A stretch of DNA of 64,000 bases from Serilophus lunatus (Eukaryota > Chordata > Aves > Passeriformes > Eurylaimidae): the NCBI GenBank assembly GCA_013399895.1, contig VXBA01001856.1, forward strand, positions 186,001-250,000, written 5' to 3'. Shown here one piece after another: positions 24,001-38,302 of this stretch (within the stretch, counting starts at the first letter, position 1; the number at the start of each line of letters is the position of its first letter). A program made the position numbers and the translations under genes. Under the pieces are notes generated by a model. The model ran no database searches and was not told the DNA's origin. It was given only the letters and a program-made list of their open reading frames with translations.

Positions 24001-27000
24001 AAACCTGTTTAGAAACACACGCAACATAAACACACACGCAACACACCAGAAGCAGTGACAGAAAAAAGGAAAACTTACTCTAATTGCAAAAGTTCAATAA
24101 AACCAGGAAAGCTTGTCTGTGGATTTTTTAGACTTTCATTGTAAGCTCTGAGGAATACACTACCACAAAGGCCATCAACTTGCTTCCGTTCTGCATTGGA
24201 ATATTTTGCAGTGGTCATCCATATGCTTCTCCAAAGCAATCTATTAATTGTGATGAGGTTTTAGTATCACATTAGGCACTTTTTGAAGTCAATATAAAAT
24301 AAATGAAAAATTAAAATATAGAATTATAATATCTAATTCTAACAAAATGTAGAAACTATTCTGGCACAACATCAAGCTGTGTATTTGTGATTCCTAAGTA
24401 TGTATCCTTCATTTTTGGGATGATCATTCTGGGATTTTTTAATTATATCTTCATAGTCCAAGAGAAATAAACACAAAAATGAGCAATACAGTAAAAAAAA
24501 AAGGTTATATCTTCCCTAACTTCTTGAATGCCACCAGTGAATTTGGGAACAGTCTGCTCACTGTCAGTGGGATGCCTATCTCCAAAGCATGAAGCTGCTC
24601 TGTTAGCAGCAAAGTCCAAATTTGCTGTCATGCCTGACATAGCACAATTCAAATGCTTTCCTTGGAAAAGCACTGCAACATCCTCATTTTCCATCTGTTT
24701 TTGTAACAGTCATGGTATAAAAGAGTATGGGGTAGTCTAGTCAGTCTTCTGAATTATACAGCAAACAGTATTCTTCAAGAGCATGTCAGCTGGCTTAGGT
24801 TAATGATATGTTTCTGTGGCAGAGCTGCAACTACATCACTTTTTTTGCCCATGGTGGATTTCTCAGAGTTAGGGGAATTCCCTGAAGAGAAATGCTGTCA
24901 GCACAGGGCAAAGAAAGAGACCAGATAAAGAGAATCCATGGAGATCCAGCAGCAGAAGGTCTCTCTGCTTCAGCATTATAATCCCTAAGGCACTTAATAC
25001 CCTCCAGCCACAGAGAGCAGAGGATGCAGCAGCCCTCTCTCCCTCCTTTCATAAGGAACTTTTCTTCTGGGGAGAAACTGGACATGTGGTTCTTCTGATT
25101 TGGCCCACATTTCTCTTCAGGGCACCTCACTCCCTAACCAGAACCAGCATCTTTTTTCTTCTTAGAAAAACCTACACTTGTTTTGCTCCCAAATGGTGCT
25201 GAACATGTTAATTAAACAGAAAATAATTGGAAGAGCTTGTCTTAGAAATGACATTGCAATGATATATGAAATATTGGGGCAATATTAATTGATAGGATAC
25301 AAAGTGAAATGGAAAAAATATTGATTCAAATCAAGATGTTCTGCTTATTGGTAGAAGAAATCATCATAGTTAAAAAAAAAATAAAATAGTCTCCATCTAT
25401 TGATGGCTGCCAGGCTGCTAATTGCCTCAGAATGGAGGCCTTTGAAATGACAGTAGCTCAAAATGAAAAAAACCCCACAACCTAGATGGGGATGATGAGC
25501 AAAAAATTATTTCTCAAGCCCACATCCACGAAAATGAAGGACAAAAAGATTATGAGATGCTTTGCTACTTTTTATTTCCAAGTAAAACAAAGCCCATTCA
25601 AGAACAACCACAACAAAGCACAAATAGGATGCATAACCTGTCAGCAATTTTACTCTATTTAGTAGAATCCCTGGAGACAGTATGTTTTAGCTAGTATGAA
25701 GAGGTTTCATGGGCTCCATGAGACTTTAGAAAATGTGATTATTACATTACTGCATTGTTGGGTTTTTTTGTAAATAAAAGAAAAACCCGCTGCTCCTACA
25801 ATTTAGATTTGTGTTTGATGTCTGCATACAGTGATTTGTAAAGCTTATAAAAATACTTAAGTAAATATCACTTCTTTTTTCTCTAATTCCTGTATGCTTT
25901 ATTAGATAGTAATCTTAATGCAACAACAGCAGGATATTTTGGGTCTTTACAGGAGAGGTGGATTACATGGCATCCACTACATACTGGCAAGTCATCACAA
26001 AGTTTTCAAACATGTAATGCAAAGAGTCTTTCAATTCATCCACCAACCCTGAAGATATCTCAACTGATAAAGGGAAACATTCCAGCTCTCTGTTTGAAAA
26101 TCACTGAAAGCCAGGTGTCAGGATGCTGGAAAGCTGCTCTTTCACCAGCTCTCTTTGACTATGTGACAGTGAAGTGAGGACCTGCTGGAAGGAAGAAATA
26201 ATTCTCTGTAAGTACCTTCCCAGTCTGTCATGTTGACTCCATAAAACTGAAACTGACAGCCTTGATTTGGAATAATTTGGGAAAATATTTAATGTCCCCT
26301 AAGCACAATGAATTAAAGGGTTAGAATAAAGCTTGAGGGAAGAAGCAGTGCCTGTTCATGATATGGATTGTAATGGAATCTAAATCTAATGCAATTTCCT
26401 ACTACATTAGAATGTGTTTATTCATCTCATATTCTTCACTCTGTTCCTTGAATCTCCCTAAAAAATGTTTCGAGTTGTATGATAGCAATGAAGCATGACA
26501 GGTTCCTAATCTGCAAAACAACTGAAAAATGCTATTTTTTGCAGAGGCAATCCCACATTTGTCTGCTGCCTGATTTAGAGTTTCCATCTGGGCAGTTGGC
26601 AGTCATTCCCTACAGTTCAGGCTACCTTGAAACACAGCACAGAGGCTTTGGGCAAACTGAGTTAGATACTCAGTATGTCAAGACTTCCATTTTCAGGTAT
26701 TTCAATCAAATGAACAGCAGTTTCATTGCCATATTTCCAAAACCAGAAGTCTAAAAAATCACTTGAAAGCTGACATTATCATCACTAGAAGTTTTTTTGC
26801 CCTACATCTCTAGATACAGTTTGAAATAGACGGGTTTAGTCATTAGTTCATTTCTTCTCTATCTCTTCTTCATCTAGAAACAGATCTTTTCAGGAAGGAT
26901 TCAAAAAAAGAAACTAAAAAAATCTATGCCATGAAGAGAACAAGCCATTTTTTCCTAGAAACATTATTTCATATGGAGCACTCTGTGCACATCACTGTTC

Positions 27001-28011
27001 TCTGCATTACACAAAAAACCTTGAACCAGTCACCTTCTCCTCTTACTCCTTCTGTTACTGTGTTGTTAATTCCAACTGCGTAGCCACTGACCCTTGAAAT
27101 TATTTTCACATGCCTGGAAAACACATGTGGCTTTTCCTTACCTTTATCTTTCTAGAATTGTTCCTTAAAAATTCTGTGTGCCCCCTGGAAAATACTAATT
27201 CACATAGGTGAATTAACAAATACCAAAACTTGGCCTTATTTTTAGCCTTAGAGACTTAAAACCTCTAATGACAGAATTCTGAGCTCAGCCTCCATTATTC
27301 CTCACTAGTAACATAAAACCAGGTTCTGCATATGTAACACTGCTGCAGCTTAAGCACAGCAAGATACACCCTGAACTTTCAAATCTCTGCTTCTTATTTG
27401 TACAAGCCAGGCTATGAAAACAGACACATCTAATGAATTCACTGAGAAATCCTTGGTGGAAGCAGCAATGGCAGACTTAGAGCTATGATATTTAAAGCAA
27501 CTGCAAAATTGTGCTTTCATCAGGAAAAGAACAAAAGCTTTGTTAGTTTTGAAGCTTTCATTTGATAATTCAAAGTATCACTGCCTGCCACTATTAGGAT
27601 ACAGAGGTCAAATATGGTAAGTAAAAAAAAAAAAGTACATTCAAAAGCTATACAAAAGAGAAAATAGGCTCAAATTGTATGAAGTGCAGTGACATTATTT
27701 AAATGTCTTTGTTAATCAGGGTCCTGACATAAGAGATGGTGCTGAGAAGAATTTGCTCTTCAGACTCTTCTCAGCATGGGTCAAATCTGCTTAATATTCC
27801 AAACACTGAGTCTAGCTGAACCGTGTTACCCCTTTATGATCTCTCATCTATTTTTTTTTTCTCCTTTGAATTCAAGATGCACTGGTATTTTCAGTTTCCA
27901 TCACTGCTAAAGGGCAGGGAAGTTATAGTATAAACAGTGGAGTTCCTTTCAAGCCTTGTTTATAATGATTTATACATTATATAGCTGTTAGACCTGCAGA
28001 AATTTTTGCAT

Positions 28012-28026
28012 AAAAAAAAAAAAAAA
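28012..28026. repeat. A15 homopolymer tract
   Basis: Fifteen consecutive A bases. No SINE or processed pseudogene was recognised next to it. Confidence 0.9.
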
Positions 28027-31000
28027 GTAGTTTGGGAATGTTTGCATTTGACCTTCTGTTGGTTTTTTCTTCTTTTTTTCTTATTGCTTAATGAGAAACA
28101 AAGGATAAGATCATCTGCTGATTCATACACAAGAAAATAACAGTAAGCTAGTTTCCATCCCATAGAGCCAGAAGACTGTGAAACCCATGCAAAGCAAAGA
28201 ATGGTGGGGGCCACAGCAGAGACGCTGCTGAGTACTTATCTACACCAACAACCCATTTGAAGTACACTCATGAGGACTAGGAGAGATGTTTTAGGTGGTC
28301 AATTATCACTCTTTCATAGGTAAATAGAAGATAAACAAAAAGATCAAAGTCATGTAAGTGTTAAATCTTACCCAGTACATTGTTGTCCCCATTCTTCAGT
28401 GATGTTTTTGGAGAACAAGAAGGATTCCTTAAAACTTATCTCTGCCCCTCCTGTTGGCATCATAATGGAGAGGATGCTCTCTGCAATCATAAGATCATGA
28501 ACCTGTGTTCCTCTACAGTTTCTTCTTTCCCCAGCACTCATATAGCTTCCCCAGCCATCCACAAGCTTTATCCCTACCAGCTGCTTTCCCTTCACCCAGG
28601 CTTGCTACCTGAGGGCTCTGGAGGCTGTTTGTGTTTCCCTGCCAAAATACTCAGTTCATAAAAGACTTTCTCCCACTTTAAACAAGACATGCAGCACAAT
28701 GAGAGGACATGAAAGAGCAGCTGGACAGTTTATTTTGATTTATTTGAAACATTCTGGGATTGCCCAAAGGCCTTGGTCAGAGTCCAGTTGTGCTCAGAGC
28801 TGTTCCAGCCTGTCTGCAGCAGGGCAAGGCAGTAAGATAGATGAGGTTCCTTGAGACAAGATGAGACCAACCCACCGAGGACAACTGTTTTCACAGGGGA
28901 GATTTCAGAAGGCCTATTACTATAAAGATAACTGCACAGCTGTTGAAGTTTTTGATAGCCTGACACAACTGCAAGATTTGAGAAAATGCAAAGGCACAAA
29001 TCAGGCCATCTGATATGATACTTTCAGGCATTCAGATAAATTAACTAAGTTTTCACACTACTGACCAACATTTGATAAAAGATAGCATAAAAATATTCCT
29101 GTGCAAAATCAAAACCAATTCAATACTCACTACTCACTTCACAGAATGTCATACCCTGTATTTACATTTAATGGTTATTTTTTTAATTGCAGATAGAATT
29201 TTCAGAAGGGACAAAACTGTTTAATTCAGTTTTGAAACAAGCCTTCACCAAACCAGCACAGATCACAGGAGTCTCCAGCAATGATGTTGAAAGAGGGTGG
29301 CATACTGATCAGGTAGCTAGGGTTATACTGCAGAACATTTTCCATGTTTTCAAAAGGTTTAAGATATATTTCATTATGTCTTTTCTGTGACTCTGATCCT
29401 TCTGTGTTCACCCTACTGTAGATTCCCAGCCCCAGAAAGAGCTAGGGGCTATAATTAGAGTTTTGCAGGTTAGAAGGAGACACTGAAAGTGTTGGAAAGG
29501 CTGAAAATGTTTTAATACTTTTTTCTGTGATCAGGACAGGTAGCAACAAACAGGTGCTGTAGCTGAGACACTATGTGGGGGTGCCCCACATAGCCTACAT
29601 AAAAGATATAAATGTACTGTGTGTTATTGGAGATGAAATACTTGCACATCATTTATTTTAAAAAAACTCAGAAGAACAAAATAAAATATAAAGAACAAAT
29701 CACATGGAGAAGGATAAAATGACAGAAGGAAGGATTTTGAAATAAAAAAGAGAGGAAGGAGGTGTAAAAGTATTTCTTCCTATCCTTCATATAATTTTCT
29801 TCGCAGTGGTTTTGCCTTTTTCAAGACCAGCTTCAGAAGGGGGAGTATTTAAGTATCAAAAGAGAACTCTTCCCTTCAGAGAACCAGTTTCAAGAAATAT
29901 AATGTTGACAGGCACTGTACAGCTACGGTGTGTATTTGGGAAGACATAATAAATACGAACTGAAAAGGTCACATCTCACACAGGCACCTTTGACGACTCA
30001 TGCAGACTCTCAAAATACAGCTCAGAAGTAGATACAGTAACATGTTCCTTCCCTCCAGCGTTCACAGTAACTAGGGTTTCAAAACCACTTAAATTTCCTA
30101 TTAAAAGTCTCAATTCAGGAATATATTCTGCTTTGATTTAACACATTCATAGAAAGGCAGCTGTGCTCCTGTATTCCATGAAGCAGTCCAAGTTCAACAT
30201 GGAATTATTTCTTTTTCATAACAATAAATAACAACTATAATTTTCAAAGGAAATAGACAGCAATTCATTTTTGACTTCTTACTCTTTCTTGATCACATCC
30301 TACTGCCAATAAATATTTGAGAGATTAATGAGACTTCAAGTGGTAAAAACAAACAAAAAAAAAAACAAACAACAAACCAGTAAAAGACTGCAAAGCTTTT
30401 AAATAAAAATCATGTGTGATTTGAGTCCTCTTTTTCTTTTTTCATGGTTAGCTATTGGGATTGAAAGGGTTAATTTATTTCCTGAGACAGAAGACCTTAG
30501 ATAAGCTTGCTGGTTACATAGGCATGTCTGGGTTGCTAGGAGTTTAAACTATCAGCTTGCAAATGGAGCTATTTCAGATCCCAGGTGATGCAAAGAATAG
30601 ATCTCCTCCTGCACTAAACCATGCAGGGATTACGTGGAAAAAAAAGAGTACGTGATCATATAATCAGACACTGGACTGTTACACATAAGCAGAAAGATGT
30701 TGAATTAAAACAGTGTGGGAAATTCTAAGATTACATTTGTCTACCTTCTGAACATTTGATTTGCAGTCCTCAGAAGAATTTTTAAATTATTTTTAATAAT
30801 CATAACAATTGTGCATATTGCACACAAAACATGATACAGTACCAAGTAACAGTGATGCCTCTTGTGTGCAGCTCCTTTTTGTTAATTGTCCCGGCATTTA
30901 TTTATTTGGACATGGATATTCCAGTGGTTACTAATTCGATATCTTCTGTATATCAGCTCACTCATGCATATGACCACTTGATTGCCTCATATACACTGGT

Positions 31001-34000
31001 TAACCTAATTATTATAAACACTGATGTCTCAAGAATTTTCTGTGACTCCAAGATCTGAACTACTGCAAACAGGAATAACTCTCCAAGCAATTTCTGAGCT
31101 TGGTCACAACACAGCAAACCTGTGCCACTTGGCTAAGTCAGATGCATCATTGATAAACACTGCTGAACCACTGCCAACTCTGTTCTGTACCCTATGATAT
31201 TGGTCGCATTAAAGCAAAAGCTAAAACGTCCACAGAAAAAGAAGAGCAGGAGCTTTGGGGGAAGCAGAATTGCTGTTGGGTTTTTTCCTAATAGTTTATA
31301 CAGGCATGAGGAACACCACAAAGTACTTGGTAATGAGGGGAGTGGGGGGAAGGAAAGGAAGGTTTGAGTTTAGCCGACAATGAAAGTAATCAGAACCTGT
31401 CACACAGTATATAAAATATGTTCAAATACATACTTAACTTTAATTTATTGGTGCTAAAGCTCCCAGTGAATTAAACTGTAGTTCAGGGTGCTAAGCACCC
31501 CTGTAAATCAGAAGCTTCATGCACATGCGATTGTGTTCCTGGGCTGCCTGTTTAACAGGAAATCACTGTTATCAAAACAGCGACTTCAGGAGAGAAGTCC
31601 ATGACCAGAATGATTTTTTTATCTTCTGAATCTGTGACTCTGTGTAAACTATTTCTACAGGAAATAAATCTGTAAAGGTGGCATCAATTATTACAGTTTA
31701 AATTAAGGTACTGAATGGCAGGAGATGCCATGCGTAGCAGAAATGACTAATTCGAAAAGGGAATAATGTATATTTTTCAGATAAAACTGAAGTAATTTTT
31801 TATAAATAATTTAGGCAGGATATTTATTCTCTTTTCAACAAAAGAGATGACAGCATCAACACATGATAAAAATCTTCTCTCTTCCTTTTCTAGACAAAGG
31901 TAAAGACACAAGGCTGGTTTCCATATTCAAGCCCCTCAGTTATTAGTTTTTCTACATTTCCAGCTCTTGTTGAAAGCCTCAGCACTTCCTTTTTCCTTAA
32001 AAATTATTGTAAAAATCCTGTTTATGTAATCCTGAACTGAGAAACAACACAAAGATTGAATATAATCTGTGTACACACATGTATTCAGATCACCAGAAAT
32101 TAATAACTTGTGCATCATCATGCTAAAATATTTTCATGTTTGCCTATATTATACATGATTGTCGTTTTTTACATGAAGCAAAACAACAAAAAAATTTGAT
32201 TTGCAATGTCTTGATTCAGTTCAAGGACTTGAGAAAAAAGCTAAAATGAATTTACAAATTACACAGGAGCTGATCTTGTTTCCACTGAACTCAGAAAAAA
32301 TACTCCACATGTTATATGGTCTCCCTTTAACCCACCACCTAAAATCATCAAAGTGGTCAAGAGAGCAGGGAACCCCCTACAAACGAGTAATTGAAGTGAT
32401 ACTGCTGCTAGTAACAGAGTGCCCTACATCTACACAGTGCCTGCCACCCCCAAGGATATGAAAGTACCTAAACCTGCTGCACAAGGAGTAAAAGTCATAC
32501 AGAGTGAAATCCAAACTGTCCAACGGTGTTCCTGGCACTGACTCGGGTCCAGGAAAGCAGCTCACTTCTCTCCAAAACCTGCATGACATTTTCCACTCAG
32601 ACAGAAAGGGAATCCTTCTGATCTCTTGAGACACGAAAGAGCAGCCCACAGTTAACTTCACACGACTCAGACGCCTCTCATGCCCGAGTCTTTTCCCTGC
32701 CTCTATTTCTCTGCTTTAACTTTTCTTTCCCTCCAGTCAACTGTGAACTTATATATGAAGATTAGATTTTTGGGAAGCACCTTCAACTCGATTCACTTCA
32801 GTTAAATCTTCAAATGCTCAGCCTCTTTGACTATCAGGCCATAAATATAAGAGAAGTAAATATCTCTACCCTGCAACCTCTCTCCTCCTCTCTTTGTGAC
32901 AGTGCTGCTCATGGCTCCCCCAGGGACTGATTTATCCACAAGACTGGCACTTTAAATTCAACAATATGCAATTCATTTTCACAGTCCTCAAAGATAACAA
33001 ATACCCAGTTTTAAATTATTGAATCATTCATTTAACTTAGAATGCCTGAAAAATATCATTTTTATAGAAAGTAATAAATTGTAATTGCAAGTAATAAAAA
33101 TGTAAGTAAAGAGAATGCCTGGACGTGCCACAAAGAAAATATCTCATTTTGTGTGTTTAATTAATGATTTCTAATTGTAACACACTATTTACAGAAATAA
33201 CACTTTTTATATCTGTTAATTCCTACATTAAAAGTTATTTTGACTGCAAATGATAACTAGTTCCTCTGACTTCAGCCTTCCTAGAAGCAGCAGGAATCAC
33301 TGAGAGGCTTTGGTTGCTCAAGCCCTTAAACAGAACATTTTCCAGTGAGCATAAAAACAGCTATCTGGACTCATGCAAAGGTTCACATTCAGACTTGTTG
33401 ACTGAGATGTGATGTAGGCACTCCTGAACACTACATGTTAAGAAAATGTGTCTACTCCCAGGTGGTTACACTCGAAGACCATATGCTGCTTAAGGGAACA
33501 GCAAAGCTCCAATTGCATGGAGTAACCTGTTCACACTGGTTGTTATTGTGCTGCTTGTACAAAAAATAAAGTATCATATTTGTCAGTGCTAGTGGTTGCT
33601 AGTCTGGTATTATGACTTAGTACAGTGAGATTTAAAATTTGAGTCTAGATCTTCTCAAAATTTACTGGTGATGATATTCTGTCAAGGTAGAATAATCTTT
33701 TGCACTGTTTTTCATTTATTTACCAAGTTTGGCAATAACGATACTGTACTTTGGCTGCATTATTTAAAAAAAGTAGCATGTTGACTTTCATTTTTCATGA
33801 TGTATTACTTTTGATTAAGGCTAATTTTGTTGTTTGTTTATTTGTTTTTACTTTCCAATTTGAATTCATCTGGATTCAGCTTCCAGGCTAGTTCAGCCAA
33901 ATCTTGTCTTTCTCTACTAGATTATAGAGGTAAGCAATATTTTCAACATATTAAGGCCCTCCTGAACTGTAAACAAATCATGTCTCTTTTCTTGAGAAAA

Positions 34001-35108
34001 GCAGAACAGATGGAGCTCTAAATTTCTCACTATAAGGCATTCTCTCAAAATTATCTTTCTTGCCCATTCATTTACCTTCTTCAATTTGTCGACGTAATTT
34101 AAACAAACTGGACAAAAAAATGAGCAAGATATTCCAGCAGTTGCCTGACTCACACAATATATACAGTCAAGATCACTTCTCTCTCCTTAAATCATTATTT
34201 TAATCTGTACATTCACAACCCACATTAGCTTTCTTTTCCCCAGTTCTCAGAAAGCCCCAATGAGCTGCTTGTTTGCTATGATCCTGACAACTTTCTCGCA
34301 GAAAGACATCTTTGCTCTTGCTGTCCTCATTGCAACTTTCAGCCTGCATTTCCTTTTTCTTTTTTTTAATGGCAATTATCCTAAATTCTCTGATAGGACT
34401 CAATTATTATTCACCATTCAGATAGTCTATAAGTCATCTGGAAGTTTTTTTACTGGAAGCTGGTATATGTATATCTCCAATTTATTGACAGTTTTGGATG
34501 AGAATTAAGCCAGCATCTATCCCTAAGGAATTTCCCTAAAAGCAATCTTACTTGGGTCTCATTATTATTTTGGTAGCAGAAAGCATCTTTCTATCCAAAT
34601 AAAGAGCAAAAATTTCAAAAATATTAAAACATATGCAAAATAGACAAGGCATAGCAAATGATGGGCTGTGTTTGAAAATACCGTATTTGTATCAAAAACA
34701 GCCCTTAAAATCAGAATTCTTTGGAGCAAAAATCTTGTATTTTCCCACAATTCAGTGTGCATTAGAATAACACAAAGTAATTCTATATAAAATAATGTAT
34801 GGGTTTATATACATTTGGACCACAAAGACAAGAATTGACAAAAAATTTCAAATAGATGTAATACATTATGGAAGGCACACTAGATGGAAGTATATTAATG
34901 CTTCCATAATAGTGATATTTCATTCACCATGAGCTCTGTCAAGGATATAAATCCATTCTGCCTGTCTCCAGAGTCCCCAGGCCCAAAATAACATAAGATT
35001 AACTTTCATGACAAACTTTTTTCTTCGGAGAGGGGAAGAAGGCAGAGGGAGAAATGCTGTGTCAGTGTGACAGAGGAAGTCTGAAAGTAGATATGAGTTC
35101 ACAATAGG

Positions 35109-35126
35109 AAAAAAAAAAAAAAAAAA
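35109..35126. repeat. A18 homopolymer tract
   Basis: Eighteen consecutive A bases, followed by CAAC and another A8. No retroposed gene was recognised next to it. It causes a poly-Phe open frame on the minus strand. Confidence 0.9.
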
Positions 35127-38100
35127 CAACAAAAAAAACCCCATTGTTTTGCAAATTACCAGAACTAGAGAATTCATGAAAGCACTGCAGCATGTAACTC
35201 ATTCATTCCTCTGCAAAAAATGCAACATACAGCAGTGTTAATATATTTCTTGGATAGGAAAGCCCCTAAATGGGTTTTCGTGTTAGTGTTCCTGACTCCT
35301 CCTCTGTTGCTCCTCTTTTGCTCTCCACTCACCTAGAAAAGTGGCCAAGGCTGCACATCTCTGGGTGAAATTTGTAATATAATCAGTAAGATGCCACAAA
35401 ACTGAACATTTGATGCTGGTTTATTATTCTCATCATGCTTCCACAGGTTCAGTCTCCCTCCCCCCTCAACCTGCTCTCTTCCCTCTCTTCTGCAAGCCCC
35501 CTCCAGAGGCACAAACAATTTTAGCTCAAAAGCCACATTACCTCTCATTTTATGAAATTTCTGCAAGCAATAACCTTTAACCCATACTTTGCCTCCTTCC
35601 CTTCCCTGCCAAAAGCTTTATTCATTCAATTCTTTTTCAACCTCAATTACTTCCCATTTAACAAATGGTTGGTGTAGCAGTGAAGCACTACAGTAAGAAC
35701 AAAGGTTGGTGCTCCATTGCAATCTCTTCAGGGTAGAATTAAAGGCAAATTCTCTATCAGAGAAAGCCACCTCTCCTCGATTTTTCTTTCACTGCATTAT
35801 TATTATACAGCTTGTCTCTGAAAAGAAGGCTCTCAGGGTGTCATGAACTCTCAGAGAATTTCTAGTCTACAATGCCTTTCAGAAAAAAAGAGAATGCTCC
35901 AGAGAGAAAATAACCTTTGTGTAAGGAAAGGTTTGTTCTGCAATATTGTCTGAGCACTGGCTTTTACAGGAAAGAAACGAGTCTTTGCATTTGCATTACC
36001 AGAGTGTAGGAGCTGGTCCAAAAGAATATGACTGAGCACTGCCCAAGCTGTACTGCTCAATTCCCTCTGATGGAGGGAAGGAGAGACTTGAACAGGATTA
36101 GGCAGCACATACAATCCCTCCTCTAATGATACATGTCCATAGCAGAACACACACAACAGAATTCAGAAAGTGTGAATCCTGTTACTTTTAGGTTATATTC
36201 TTTAATCACACAAAAAGCCATATGACTTACAGCACCTCTTTCCTGGTCTCATTTGAAGGATGAGGAAAGAATATATTCTTAATTCTTTGCCCCTCATTTC
36301 TCAATCATTCTCTAATTTTTGTTTGGCTTTTTTCTGCCCTGATTTTAAATACTTTAAAAGCAGGCATAAATTCCTGGTTTTTGCTGGAATGTCTATAGCA
36401 GTTTATATCAGCAACAGGACTGCAGGATCCTCATGGAGACAAATTAGTGAAATTCCAGAAGAATCCTAAACTGTCTTGTCTATTAAAAATAAAGATTACC
36501 ATTAGCAAATGTCACTCATACAAATATAACCACACACAGAAACACACGTGTTCCAGTACAGGAAAGAACAGAGCACAGACAAAAGTGAGAGATATTTTTA
36601 AAAAAAGAGAGAGAGAATCAGAAAAAAGATTCCAAGCTGTGTGAATTCTTAAATGCTCTTTGAAGTAAATGGAACTCTGGTAATTAATTTCAACTAAGGA
36701 TCTGCCCCTGAGAAATGAAAAGTACCTCTCAACCTTCTAACATCCTACTTTCCTGAACTATTTCAATTACATAAAAAGTTCAAGGGGTTATTTTTTTTAT
36801 TTCATGTAATTTTATGTGTTTCACTGGTTATTTTAAAGAATTTTGATTTTCTATTTTGTTTTAAAGTTAAAAGTGTTCTTTATCTAAATGAGAAAAAGAA
36901 TGTTGAAATGTAAAAGGAAGATGAAATGGTTAATAGAATAAAGTACTTATAAGTACATAGAAAAGAAGTAAATTACAGGAAAAGACAATTACATTTTATA
37001 GGATTCAGATTCAGGTTCAAGCTCAAAAAGAAGCATGATCAAAATGTGTCCTCCCTTGAGAGTTACAGATTATTGAAGACAGTGGCACTTCATATGTTAT
37101 TCTTAATACTGTTTACAAATTATATCCTTCTGGGAGTTATAGAAAAAAAAGATTGTACTTTAAAGGCATGCAAGTGGGTTATTAGCCAGAGCTAATGGCC
37201 AACATTCCCACATATCTAAAAGATTATCATCTTTTCCCCCTGAAAGAAAAATAAACCAAAGAAATATGGTATCATGCTTGATGTTCTGCAAATATTTTAA
37301 TAATACATAAGTCTGAGTTAGAAAGGAAAACAACTCAAAACCAAATCAATAAAGTCTGTAGAAATAAAAATTTACAATTTAGCCTCCAGTTACTCTCTGT
37401 CAGTGTTTACTGCGTGTCGCACAGGCTACTTCACGTACCTGCATGCCTAGGATATTCTTAGTGCTGTAAATCCTTTAGATGTATCCCAAGTGCTGAGATA
37501 ACGCTATTTAAATCTCTGGAATAATAAACAATTAAAAAGATCCCACTACTGCTGTCATTCAGTGATACTTTAAAAATAGCACAGCTAAGCAGGTGGTGAG
37601 TAGTGATTACTGCGCTCGCTGTCACCAACTGACTGCAGACTGTGCACACAGCACATCTATGCCAAGATATCTGGTTATTTTTGTTACTCATCTTCTCCCT
37701 TCCTACTCATCAACTTCACCTAAACATGTTTTTCAGCTGTAACGTGCTGAGTTTTAAACTATAGCCTCCTTAAATCAGGGACTGTCACACTAAACTTGGC
37801 TGCTACCTTAGAACAGGTCTAAGACTCTGAACTTTCAGCTCAAGTCATTGATAATCACTCAGTGGCATCCTCAGAGATAGAATTAACCTCAGAAAGGTAA
37901 ATACAAGCAATAAAGGGTTAAGCCTTTCGGTATCTGAAGACTTTTTGACAGTCATGATGCTGAAAAAACAGGGAAACAGGATTTGATATGCAGTGAAAGG
38001 AGCAACCTGCAGGTTCTAAAATTTCAGGCTAACCATTTGTTAAATTACCATCTATTTGTAAAATTATTTCAAGTTTGAATGACATGAAAGACAAAGATAC

Positions 38101-38280
38101 ATGTAAATTAAGAATACTGCAGTTACCTGCAGCATTTCACAGTTCATTTCCAGAATTTTGGGTCTTATGCTCTATGGCTTTTTTTTATAAATGGTTAGTA
38201 CAGTTGGCCAGCTCATCATGACAGTACTTCTCCAGTATGATGCAGGAGAAATCATAAAAGGCTTTTAAAAGGAAAGAAAT

Positions 38281-38302
38281 GGGGGGGGGAGGGAAGGGGG
38301 AA
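38281..38302. repeat. G-rich purine tract
   Basis: A G9 run, then A, GGG, AA, GGGGG and AAG. The spacing of G runs could permit a G-quadruplex on the plus strand, which is the template strand for the minus-strand gene. This is inferred from composition only. Confidence 0.8.

Noticed and set aside
34920..35177. 85-residue minus-strand frame with a poly-Phe stretch
   Set aside because: The poly-Phe is the reverse of the A18 tract; the rest matches nothing known.
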